Positions 46,160 through 58,001 of a stretch of 64,000 nt of DNA are shown here, in pieces. Under the pieces are notes generated by a model, which ran no database searches, was not told the DNA's origin, and was given only the letters and a program-made list of their open reading frames with translations. This DNA is from Serendipita indica DSM 11827 (Eukaryota > Basidiomycota > Agaricomycetes > Sebacinales > Serendipitaceae), in contig CAJVGD010000020.1 in assembly GCA_910890315.1 (NCBI GenBank), positions 1 to 64,000 of the forward strand, written 5' to 3'. A program made the position numbers and the translations under genes. Each line of letters starts with the position of its first letter. Positions within the stretch are counted from its first letter, which is position 1.

Positions 46160-48221
46160 CTAGAGGCCGAGGTCCTCGAGCAAGCGTTTCCGGTCCTCCT
46201 TGGTAATATTGCGCGTCGCGCGTCTGGCCAGGAGCTTGTCGGTCCTGTATTTTTCGTACAACACTTCGCGCGTGTTCATCTTGATCGCTCGGAAATGCGT
46301 CGATAGAACCGCGGTGCGCAGTGCTACAAAGTCACAATGGGCGGGGTCCAACACGTCGAGTGTGCCCCATTTAAAGTTGCGGACAAAGCGTCCTTTGGGA
46401 AACTCGCGCGTCTCGTAGTCGTTGATGCCTGGACTCTGGTACTGCTGTGGGAATGCCGAGGGAGGGACAGAACTTCTTTGACTGAGTGGTGTCGCAGGGA
46501 CGTCCAGTTCGTTGGCGGAGAGGTGATTGCCGTTCGGGACCGGGGATTGCGTACCGGGAGACATCTCGCCCTTGCGTTGTGGTTGTGGAGAGACAAAGGC
46601 AAACGGCAATATGGCCTCGAGCGCCGCCTTGCTGAGTCTGGAACCGGTCGCAGTGATGGCGCTGCTTCCATCGGGGAGAGGAGGCTGTTCTCCATCCTCA
46701 TCACCACGCTCAGGAGACGGCTCGTCGAGTCCGCTCCTTCGTCTTCTGGAGCGAGATCGCTCCGTGCCCGTAAAGCTCTTGCGAGCGCGAATCCGGATGA
46801 CTGGACGAGCTTGACGATCCTCTTCTGCGTCTTCCTCCTCGCCCTCTGCATCACCAGCAGTTGTCACTCCAGTGGCTTTTGTCGGTGTTTCGGCCTCACT
46901 CGCTGCATCTCCTTGGCCGGCAGCACCATTGGAAACGTTGGCGCCGACTGTTGACGGAGAAAAGACGCCGAATCCGACTCCGGCAGCAATGAGCTCTCTA
47001 CGAACGGTACGCTTGACCGCGCGAAGGCGGCTCTCCGTCAGCGAGTCGGAGCGTGCAATGACTGGAAGGACGTTGACGCGAGAAGCAAGTCGCTTGATCA
47101 CACGAATCTCGGCAGGGTTCATACAAAGCTTGCTGTGGTGGTGTTGACCGTTATCGTATTCGTCCTCTTCCTCCTCGTCAGAGGACTCGTTGGTCGCGTC
47201 ATCCCTGGAGGCAAGATGGATCTGAGAGCGGGTCCGTGTTGGCAGGCGAGACTTTGCTCTGCGTGCTTTGACGGTCATGATCGAATCCGGGTCAATGAGA
47301 TATATGCACCTGAGACTGGTTAGAACCAGGTGAGACGCATCAATCAAGCAACTTACAGATGCACATGTTGGTCTCCTTTGCTCTGACGAACGACTTTGGA
47401 TTCCTGTGACAAGTGTTAGAGCGGCTCAAGCGAGGCGAATCACCCGCACCTCTCCCATCGTTTCATCATATTGCATGTCAATGTACTTGACAAGCGACGA
47501 AACAGAGCGCTCCAAAGCGAGTTCTTGCCCGTCTGCATAGCACAGACCAGGTGTGTCGACGAGGGTGAGCAGGATGCGATCAAAGCGCGTCTCTGCAATC
47601 TCGACGCACACCGTCTGCAGCGACCGCGTGCTCTTGCGGGACTTTGACATGAATGTATCGACAGAAAGCTTTTGCTCTGGCGTTGCAGTCGACGATATCT
47701 CTGACGTTTCGAGGAAGAGTTTGAGCAACGACGTCTTGCCCGTCGAACGCTCTCCAGCGACCACAATCTAGCAATCCACGACCATATTAGCATCCTAGAC
47801 ATGCATATGTGCTAAATAAAACTCACGTTGAGTGTCGGCGCAACCCTCCGTCGCTGGCTGCGGGACAGACTGACGGTAGGATGGCCGGAGGAACGAATAA
47901 AGCCGCCTGTACCAGCGCCCTTTGAGCTAAACAAGCTCGCAATCTTTCCTCCGATAGGTCCGCTCTCGCTGCTGGGCGAGCCAGTACGGAACGGACGAGC
48001 AAAGTTGATAGAGCTCTTGCGATTCAGCGTTCCTTGCGCATCCTGCTGCTGCTGCTGCTCACTCTGCTGAGTGCTCGTGCGCGCAGCTTTGACGTCGTTG
48101 ATGTCGACGAGATCCTCTGGCCACGGAATACCCGTCGGGAGCACGCTCGGGAGACTGGGCGACGGTCGAATCGTCGGCTCCTCCTTTTTCTTCTTGCCAC
48201 GGAGGGAGATTCCAAGGACCA
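46160..48221 (-). CDS. Divergent septin-type GTP-binding protein
   Basis: Septin-like GTPase with unusual extensions. The N-terminal exon (ATG at 48221) is basic then Ser/Gln-rich, with a (CAG)n-encoded Gln tract. G1 is VVAGERSTGKTS, G3 is LTLVDTPGL, and the G4 position reads VLPVIARSDSLTESRL where canonical septins have AKAD, so the lysine is replaced. After LCMNPAEIRVIKRLASRVN the domain is interrupted by a long disordered insert (about 200 residues, acidic and Ser/Arg-rich) before the family's C-terminal piece resumes as WGTLDVLDPAHCDFVALRTAV. It ends in KYRTDKLLARRATRNITKEDRKRLLEDLGL without a long coiled coil. Role in septation or cell shape is inferred from family. Confidence 0.85.
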
Positions 48222-48457
48222 TGATGCTCAAGACTGCTTAGAATCTGTAGACTGCGCTTGCCAGAGCCCGTTGGTCCAGCAACGGCGTCGAGTCCAAGAG
48301 TTTGCGGATTCAACGGCCGCCGCGCTTAGTCGCCATCAACGCCGTGGACTCTACAGAAACACATTCTCACAGGACGGAGTAATGGACATGCCCTGTACAC
48401 CGAGATACTCGCAAATGTCTAGATGTCAAGAGGATGTATTCTGATAGACATATGCCT
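48222..48457. promoter_or_regulatory. Septin promoter region and V-ATPase B 3' flank
   Basis: 236 bp between two minus-strand genes. No element named. Confidence 0.35.
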
Positions 48458-50473
<2,016 letters not shown>

Positions 50474-50754
50474 TGTTGTTGCCGTCGTTTATCGCTTACT
50501 TGCCCGGCCACTGCTAATGAGTCTGCGGCCAAAGCTCAACGCAATGCCAGCCTCACATTTGACAAACCTTGATTTCTGCCGTCGCCGTTCGCTGCCGCCA
50601 AGAATTCCTGAAAATATGGAGAATGTTATGAAAAGTATCCAGTCATCATCGAGTCACTGTTTTTGACGTCGAGTCATGCATCGCCTACCAGCGCGCCTCT
50701 TTTTACTCCATATGGTAACTGCGCCCAAATCCCGCCCTGCACACTGCCACGCCG

Positions 50755-50776
50755 ACGCGTATATAATTCGACGCGT
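50755..50776. promoter_or_regulatory. Twin MluI cell-cycle boxes flanking a TATA-like motif
   Basis: ACGCGT (palindromic MCB element, bound by Mbp1/Swi6-type MBF) occurs at 50755-50760 and 50771-50776 with ATATAATTCG between them. The second copy is 28 bp before the DNA ligase ATG at 50804. G1/S-periodic expression of the ligase is inferred; V-ATPase B on the other side could be affected. Confidence 0.65.
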
Positions 50777-50803
50777 TGCAAGACGAGATTCTCCATCACA
50801 AAC

Positions 50804-52434
50804 ATGGCCGCAATCGCTGGAATCAAACCCAAAGTCATCCTTGAAGATGGACAGGAATGCAAGATGAGCTCCCAAACAACGTGCGTCGACAGTCTCAGTG
50901 TTTGCCACAACTCACACTTTTGCAGAGATATCATCTGGCTCATCAAGGTGGGATAAATTGGATAGAATGAGTATCTTTATACTCATCTATGATGCAGAGA
51001 ACTGGAAATCACTACAGCTGCTCGTGCTATGTATGTCTGCCAACGCTGTGAGGCAAGCTACTCACCTTTGTAGGCCTGGATATATCAAAAGAATACTCCA
51101 GTCGACGGTCGTAGCTGCAAGCATCTCAAAGAGCTCTTGGGATATCAGGCAAGCCGTCTGCTATCCCTTTGGCAACCCTAACGTCGATTCAGTACGAGGA
51201 TGCACGCATCTTACAGGCCCAAAATCAGTCTGGAAACAGTGATGCTTCGACAAGCTCGACGAATCCATCGCGCAAACGCGCTCGCTCGCTCACCGTCTCC
51301 GACAGCGAGGACGACAGCGCAGCCGACGCTACGCCAAAGAAGCGTGCCAAAAACGCTAGCGGACAGAATTCCAATAAGCCACCTTCGTCATCCGGCCCGA
51401 GCAATATCACCGTCGAGGTCATGCTCGCGCAAACGTGGAAGGAGGACAAGGGCTGCGATCCCACAGGGTATTGGATCTCAGAGAAGTTAGATGGTGTGCG
51501 GTACGCTTGGCTCATTGGATTTCTTCCAAGTACTCACATCTCGTAGAGCGTTCTATAATGGCCAGGCATTCTACAGCCGTCTCGGCAACAAGTTCTTTGC
51601 GCCAGATGACTTCTTCTCGCAGTGGAGTAAGCAGATTTTTATGGAAATTAACGCATCTAATTGTTCACAGGGGCCAAATTGCCAAAGAATGCGACATTGG
51701 ACGGTGAAGTGAGTGACCTTCCCGTTCGCCGATAGTCTCTCATTGGTTGCAGCTTTTTACCGGGAGAAATAAATTCCAAGATACAGTCTCGATTGTTCGC
51801 TCAGGCTCTTCGCCTCGATGGCCTGAAGTGAAATACTATGTATTCGACGCTCCATTCATGGGCAACCGGCCATTTGAAGAGCGCATCGCATTCCTCAAAA
51901 AGATCTTTGGCGAACATGACAATCCTACGTACCCCAATGTTGTCGTCGTCGAGCACATCAAATGCACCGGCAAATCGCACGTGTTAGAGAAACTAGACGA
52001 GTTACAGAAAAAGGGTGCAGAAGGTCTCATGTTACGTGAACCACAATCGTACGTCATATTCTCGTGTTCCCGCTTACTCCTTACATTCTACCAGCCGCTA
52101 TGAACACCGCCGCTCTTCAGCCCTTCTCAAAGTCAAGACGTTTTACGACGCTGAAGCAAAAGTGATTGCTCATCACAAGGGTACCGGCAAAAACGCGCTC
52201 GTGATGGGCGCAATCGAAGTCGAAATGGCAAGTGGCAAACGGTTCAAGATTGGAACCGGATTTTCGGACGCTCAACGTAGGAAGCCACCAAAGATTGGCA
52301 GCATTGTCGTATACAAGTTTCAAGAGCTCTCCAAGAGTGGTACTCCGCGGTTCCCGGTTTATGTCGGCGATGCAATTGATAAAACGGAGCCCAAGGATGC
52401 AGAAATTCGCTCTATTGACGATGCGGACGATTAA
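50804..52434 (+). CDS. SWIM zinc finger fused to small ATP-dependent DNA ligase
   Basis: Exons 1-4 give MAAIAGIKPKVILEDGQECK, then WLIKRTGNHYSCSCYAW and DGRSCKHLKELLGYQ: a SWIM finger (C-x-C, then C-x-H) expected to bind DNA or protein. The intron 51149-51192 starts GC and is needed to avoid a stop. A basic disordered linker (SRKRARSLTVSDSEDD, PKKRAKN) may be a nuclear signal. The adenylation domain has the nucleophile motif SEKLDGVR (KxDGxR), ATLDGELF, VFDAPF and GAEGLMLREP; a motif V lysine pair is in LLKVKTFYDAEAKV. The OB domain follows (KRFKIGTGFSDAQRRKPPKI). It ends RSIDDADD. The N-terminal DNA-binding domain of eukaryotic Lig1/3/4 is absent, so this is a minimal, bacterial- or viral-like ligase, probably in repair. 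Confidence 0.88.
51149..51192 (+). other. GC-AG intron in the DNA ligase gene
   Basis: 44-nt intron, donor CAG-GCAAGC, acceptor TTCAG. Reading through reaches a stop after 11 codons; splicing joins LLGYQ to YEDARILQAQ in frame. Confidence 0.85.
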
Positions 52435-52821
52435 AATTTGTGCCTAAACTGCTATGCTAATGGATATTTACGAACGCTATCTATGCAATCCATGCCGTAT
52501 TCCGCTTCATACTAGTCTGATTCATCGAATTGTCATTCTATTCTATCATTTAAGCGAGTGCTGATAAGAGGTTACAAGGTGTCGACGTGAAATTACCTTG
52601 GACCCGACCATGCTCAGCAATAAACTCGAGCGCTTGTGGAGCGCAAAGCGTGCCTATCTGGACAGGGGTTGAACTTATGAATCTTATCACACTAGCTTCA
52701 GGGTCGGATTTACTATGGCCCTTGAGATCTCGCCGCTCCGTATCCTTCGGAGGTCCCCCAGTATATCAGAGCAAAGACGATTGTACTGTACCTTTGGCAC
52801 CTTCTTGGATCCATCTACAGC
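52435..52821. other. Intergenic region upstream of the P450 array
   Basis: 387 bp. A short minus-strand stretch at about 52570-52690 reads like protein (PVQIGTLCAPQALEFIAEHG) and may be a relic exon; not called as a gene. The first P450 promoter should lie at its right end. Confidence 0.4.
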
Positions 52822-54856
52822 ATGATCAAGTTACCCGAAACCTACCCTCTCTCCATTTCGCATGCATGGGCAGCTGGGGCGATCACCGCTGGATTAGCTA
52901 CGTGGTATTTTATGTCGAATAGCACTGCTGCGAAGGCGAAGCGAGCTGGTGCTGCCCTTGGTCCTGGACCGAAGCGAGCCCCATTCGTTGGCAATCTCTT
53001 CAATTTTCCGGAGAAGAAGTGGTATGAGACGTTTTCTAGCTGGGCCACGGAGTACGGTATGTATCTCCTCTATCCAGGAATTATCCGAGTTTATATGTGT
53101 CATAGGAGACATCGTTTATATCGACCTGATGGGGACGCCCATGATTATACTCAATTCGCTTGACGCTATACAAGAGCTGATGGAAAAGCGAATGAGGATT
53201 CATTCTGGTCGACCTCACACCACGCTTGTCTGTGACATGTAAGCACTCGTTTGAGACATAGTTCGTTCATTGATCGATGTGCGTAGGATGAGTTGGGGCT
53301 ATATTCTGACTCTCTTGCAACCCAACAAGGACTTCACCGAGCAGCGACGTCTCTTCCAGAAGTCGATTGGTCCACGTGTCGTGCAAGAATATGACTCATT
53401 CGTACAGCAGGGGTGCCCAGAGCTCCTACAACGGCTCAGTGGCTTTTCTGGCGAACCACTGGCCATTGTAACCAGGTGCGATAATCATTGCGTTCACTTT
53501 ATATCAGGATCTTGACATGGCGGAGGACAATGGGTGATATCCTTACTCGAATTGCATACGGAGAGCATTTCTTCCAACATCATGGAACGGAAATCATCAA
53601 GTACAACATCGAGGGGCTGGAAGTAATCGCATGGGCGTTTACCAGATTCTGGTTTGTCGATGTAATTCCTCTCAGTACGTCCCTCGAATGGTCTGTGTAT
53701 TTCACTCAAAAGGCACTAGTGCGCTATATACCGACCTGGTTTCCTGGGGCAAACTTTAGACGAGTCGGAAATCAAGGAAAGCACTATGCAAATCTCATTC
53801 GGTACTGGTCGTTTGGTCAGGTGAAAGCCGCTATGGTGCGAGACCTTGACATTTGACGATCCGTTTCTTATACATCGATAGGAGAAAGGAATAACAGATG
53901 AATCTCTTGTTTCCAAGTATCTACGCGAAGGTGGAATTTCCGAAGACAATCTTCGGGATGCAGTGTCCGCTATGTACGCGGCTGGAGTTGACACGGTAAG
54001 TGCTTGGATGAGATGATACGAAGACTGATATGTCCAAGACGTCGATTACCATTACACACTTTCTTTATAGTATTACCTTGTACCCAGAATGGCAGAAGCG
54101 GATACATGAAGAAATGGATGGTGTTCTTGGAAGAGGTCAGACACCAACGGTCGACGACGTTTCAAAGCTGGAAATACTGGCCGCCGTTTTGAAAGAATCA
54201 CTTCGATGGAACCCACCGGTACCGCTTGGTCCGTCTTCTCCATGTTCGTTCTCTATCTCACATGTAAACAGGGGTTCCTCATGTCAGTTCACAAGAGGAT
54301 GTATGGAATGGATACTATATCCCCAAAAACTCAATCATCCATTGTAACATCGGTGCGTAACCTTTCTGCATGTTACAGGAGGCTAATACATTCCCAGGGT
54401 TCGTCTCTTTGCAACAAGTTGACACACGGCTGACCCCCCGTATAGATTTGTCCTCAGAGATCCTCGTCTTTGGGGAGAGGACAGCCAAGAGTTTAATCCT
54501 GATCGTTTCTCTCCGGATCGCAACCCATTGGCTGACGGGTTGCCAGATGTGTGGAGTGTCCCATTCGGTTTCGGACAACGGTCGGCCATCCACGTCCTCC
54601 TGTCAGACAACTCTAATGTTCATTCTCTAGTATCTGTCCGGGACGACACCTAGCGCAACGCACCATACTTCTCTATGCCGCCGTCATTCTGTCCGCATAC
54701 GAAGTTCTGCCGTATGAGGGGGAACACTTGTCACCGAATGAGCCTTTTGAAGACTCGAATATTAGGTACGAGCCTCGCTCTGATCTTGAATTCCAAATCT
54801 GACATGGCCCCAGACGTATATCGCATTTCCGATGTACATTCAAGCCACGTTCGTGA
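52822..54856 (+). CDS. Cytochrome P450, array copy 1
   Basis: Membrane-anchored monooxygenase, roughly 515 residues; best likeness is the group usually labelled O-methylsterigmatocystin oxidoreductase-like (CYP family not assigned). N-terminal anchor AWAAGAITAGLATWYFM, hinge GPGPKRAPFVGNLFNFP, I-helix AAGVDTTSITITHF, K-helix KESLRW, FNPDRF, haem loop FGFGQR-ICPGRHLA split by an intron inside the Arg codon, and C terminus HFRCTFKPRS. Eleven introns; all phases close only if the single G at 54398 is an exon between introns 54353-54397 and 54399-54445, making HCNI-G-FVLRDPRLW. The codon at the fourth intron reads ATG (MRYIP) where sisters have Leu. Confidence 0.92.
54398..54398 (+). other. Putative single-nucleotide exon, P450 copy 1
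   Basis: G between a 45-nt intron (GTGCGT to CCCAG, branch-like CTAAT) and a 47-nt intron (GTTCGT to TATAG, branch-like CTGAC). With flanking G and A it makes GGA, Gly. Confidence 0.7.
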
Positions 54857-55398
54857 AGGTAGTAACATGTTTTCATTTTGACTCAATACAAGGCCTGGAA
54901 TATATCCTCGAGGATTCATACACAGCCTGCTGTGAAAGTTCATGTGAGATGTAAGGTCGTCATATCTGATATAAAATTCCATACAAATTTACCAGTTGAT
55001 TCTGGAATGCAAGATAAACCCTCGTTTCTCATTTCCCAGGGTACATTTCAGTTGAAACTTGGCGCCTACCATCCTTTACAGTAAGTTTACTAAGAAACGA
55101 AGCTGATACTGCGCGCCAGAATATCCTGATAGGTAACAAGTGTGTTTTGGAGGTTGAGCCCCAACCGTCCAAACTGGCTTTGAATTATTCCGTGTATCGG
55201 CATGCCTGGCGCTAGAAGTCTGTATTCTGCTGTTACGGCAATCTCGTGCCAGATGTACTTTTGAATGGCGCCTGTAGTCCAACCTCTACTCCTCAAAGTC
55301 CGTGTCGAACGGTGGTTCGTCGGTCCGTCAATGTCAGGAGAAAGAAGCTCTGTACTTTGTTGGGCTCAAGTCTTCTTCAGAACCTAGACCCTTCCCCA
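54857..55398. other. Spacer between P450 copies 1 and 2
   Basis: 542 bp. A minus-strand frame at 55296-55090 (LLAPGMPIHGIIQSQFGRLG region) looks like a relic of unrelated coding sequence. About 55 bp of it (near 55175-55230) resembles the spacer before copy 3 (near 57785-57840). Confidence 0.45.
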
Positions 55399-57454
55399 AT
55401 GGCCACCTTCCCTCAATCTCTCTCGCTTTCTGCCTCGCACACCTGGGCCGCTGGGGTCGTCATTGCAGGCCTGGTAACTTGGTATCTGGCGTCGAACACC
55501 AACGAAGCAAAAGCAAGACGAGCTGGTGCTGTCCTCGGTCCTGGACCAAAGCGAGCCCTCTTGGTGGGCAATCTCTTCAACTTTCCGAAGGGAAGATGGT
55601 ATGAGGCATTCACCCAATGGGCACATGAGTATGGTAAACCCAGATTTCATACCTAAAGAGACTGTTTGTTGACCTTAGAGCACAGGGGACTTGGTGTACA
55701 TTGACGTCGCTGGGCTTCCGATGGTTATTTTGAACTCACTCGAGGCAATCCATGAATTGACGGATAAAAGAATGAACATTCACTCGAATCGACCTAATCC
55801 TACGCTGGTCTGTGACATGTAGGCTCCTTTTGGTGCTGTGGGTGGTCTATTGACTATTGTATAGTATGGGATATAGCTTCTTTCTGCCATTCTTGCAGCC
55901 CGACAAGGATTTCACCGAACAAAGACGTCTCTTTCAGAAGGCGATAGGTCCTCGCGTTGTGCACGAATACGATTCGTTTGTGCAACAGGGTTGCTCTGAA
56001 CTACTGCAACGGCTCGACGGATTTTCTGGCGAACCGCTTGAAGCGCTAGTCAAGTAGGCTCCCTTATCACTCGGGGCGACAATGGTGATTGACAGAGGGG
56101 CTTATAGGACAGTGGGTGATGTGCTCACTCGAATGGCCTATGGAGAGTATTTCTTTGTGCATCATGGGCAGGAAGCTATTCAGAAGAACGTCCAGGGACT
56201 TGAACTACTCTCGTCGGCAAGCGCCAAGCTTTGGCTTGTCGACGTGATACCTGCTTGTATGTGTCTTTCCTGCGCCGATCGTTGGCACACCTTATTCAAT
56301 GACACTAGTACGCTACATACCAGCGTGGTTCCCTGGGGCAACGTTCAAACGAGTTGGTAACCAAGGGAGAATCTACGCAGATGCTATCCGGTATTGGTCC
56401 TTCGATCAAGTCAAAGCTGCTTTGGTGAGTTTTTCCACTACATCGTTAGCAGAGTGACCCTTATGTCCATAGTCTGCAGGAATCACGGATGAATCTATCA
56501 CTTCCAAATACTTGGACGAGGGTGGTATCTCTGAAAGTACCGTCCGAGATGCAATGTCGGCAATGTATGGTGCGGGAGTTGATACGGTTGGTCTACTGCT
56601 CAGCAGAGGATTGAGACTGATATAGTCATAGACGACTTCAACACTCGCCCATTTCTTGTTCTGCATTACTTTGTACCCAAACTGGCAGAAGCGGATTCAA
56701 GGGGAGATGGATCGAGTACTCGGGCGGGGCAACACGCCAACAATAGACGACATCCCGAAACTGACGATGCTTAATGCTTTTGTCAGAGAGACTCTTCGAT
56801 GGCTTCCAGTCGCGCCACTTGGTTCGTTCAGTTCATCGATAGACATTTGAGATATATTCATCTTATCCACACAGGTCTCCCTCATGTGAGCTCTAGAGAA
56901 GACGTTTGGAATGGTTATTATATACCGAAGGGATCCTTCATCCATTGCAACATCGGTATGTAGCCCTCTTTGTTACACACGTACTCACCCATCCCAGGGT
57001 TTGTATTCAATGGAAGGATCGATATAGGGTTCACTAGTTTCGTAGGTTTGTTCTCAGGGACCCTCGAATATGGGGAAAGGATAGCGAAGACTTCAATCCT
57101 AACCGCTTCCTTCCGGAGCATAATCCGTCGGTAGATGAACTTCCAGATGTTTGGAGCATTCCGTTTGGGTTTGGACGACGGTTCGTATTTTGTGGCTTAT
57201 GTTAGCTATTTCTGACATCGCTCTATCAAGTATCTGTCCTGGACGCCACCTTGCGCAGCGTACGCTGCTCTTCTACGCGGCAGCCATGCTTTCTTCGTAC
57301 GAGGTACTCCCATATGAGGAGGAACATCTGATGCCAAATTGGCCCTTTGAGGATGCTGTCATCAGGTCTGTATCAGTTCGTCTTCAGTCCCTGAGCCTGA
57401 CCCCCGTCGAGACGTGTATCTCACTTCCGCTGCACATTCAAGCCACGTGCATGA
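55399..57454 (+). CDS. Cytochrome P450, array copy 2
   Basis: Same exon plan as copy 1. Anchor SASHTWAAGVVIAGLVTWYL, hinge GPGPKRALLVGNLFNFPKGR, I-helix MYGAGVDTTTSTLAHF, K-helix RETLRW, EDFNPNRFLPEHNP, haem loop FGFGRR-ICPGRHLA, C terminus VSHFRCTFKPRA. The last intron ends GTCGAG, an atypical acceptor context, but gives the conserved tail. The single-G exon is at 56998. Its first exon is the closest in the window to that of the truncated copy 5 (nearly identical over the last 65 bases available). Confidence 0.92.
56998..56998 (+). other. Putative single-nucleotide exon, P450 copy 2
   Basis: G between introns 56956-56997 (42 nt, GTATGT to CCCAG) and 56999-57045 (47 nt, GTTTGT to CGTAG). Completes GGG, Gly, before FVLRDPRIW. 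Confidence 0.7.
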
Positions 57455-58001
57455 AGTGAAAGCATCCATCCTCTTCATGCATATTTGACTATGGAGTCCG
57501 TAATACATGCGCCGAGGATCACCACAACTCAGCGAGGTGGGTGGTCGTGCTTTGAGAATCTCAACAAATACATCACGTATATGCATTTTGTACCTGTTAG
57601 CTAGGCTCAATTCCATGTCTTGTTTCCTTTCTTATTGGCCTATGCACAATTCGGACGAGTTCTCCCACCGTTCAGCTTATTGGAAGGTGATAATGTTATT
57701 AAATAAATCGAGCAACCCTTATGATGCCGGGATATCAAAGAGGCACCAAGTGTCCCTCAGAGCTTGAACCTCCCTGCACCCGTTTTCAATTGCTCCGTTC
57801 ATCGGCGTGTCAAGCGCCAGAATCCGTGGATTCTCTTTTCAATCACAACTCGCTCCTGTAGCGAATCCATGTCGCAATCGCCCTCTTTAACTGCGTTTGG
57901 ATCCAACCTCGGTCCCCTTTGAAGTCCTGGTCATGCGGTGATTCGCCGACATATCAGTGCAGTTATCTTTACGCCCAGAAATCTCTTGGACTCCTCTCCA
58001 G
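57455..58001. other. Spacer between P450 copies 2 and 3
   Basis: 547 bp without a gene. It contains the degraded sequence near 57785-57840 shared with the preceding spacer. Confidence 0.45.

Noticed and set aside
52570-52690. Minus-strand coding-like stretch (PVQIGTLCAPQALEFIAEHG)
   Set aside because: Too short, no start or flanking exon; at most a relic.
54340-54450. Classical [D1,2] or [D2,3] stwintron instead of a 1-nt exon in the P450 genes
   Set aside because: After removing the first intron the remaining sequence is G-GTTYGT in copies 1, 2 and 4, not an interrupted donor; the isolated G stays exonic in the model that closes the frame. Sequential splicing is still possible.
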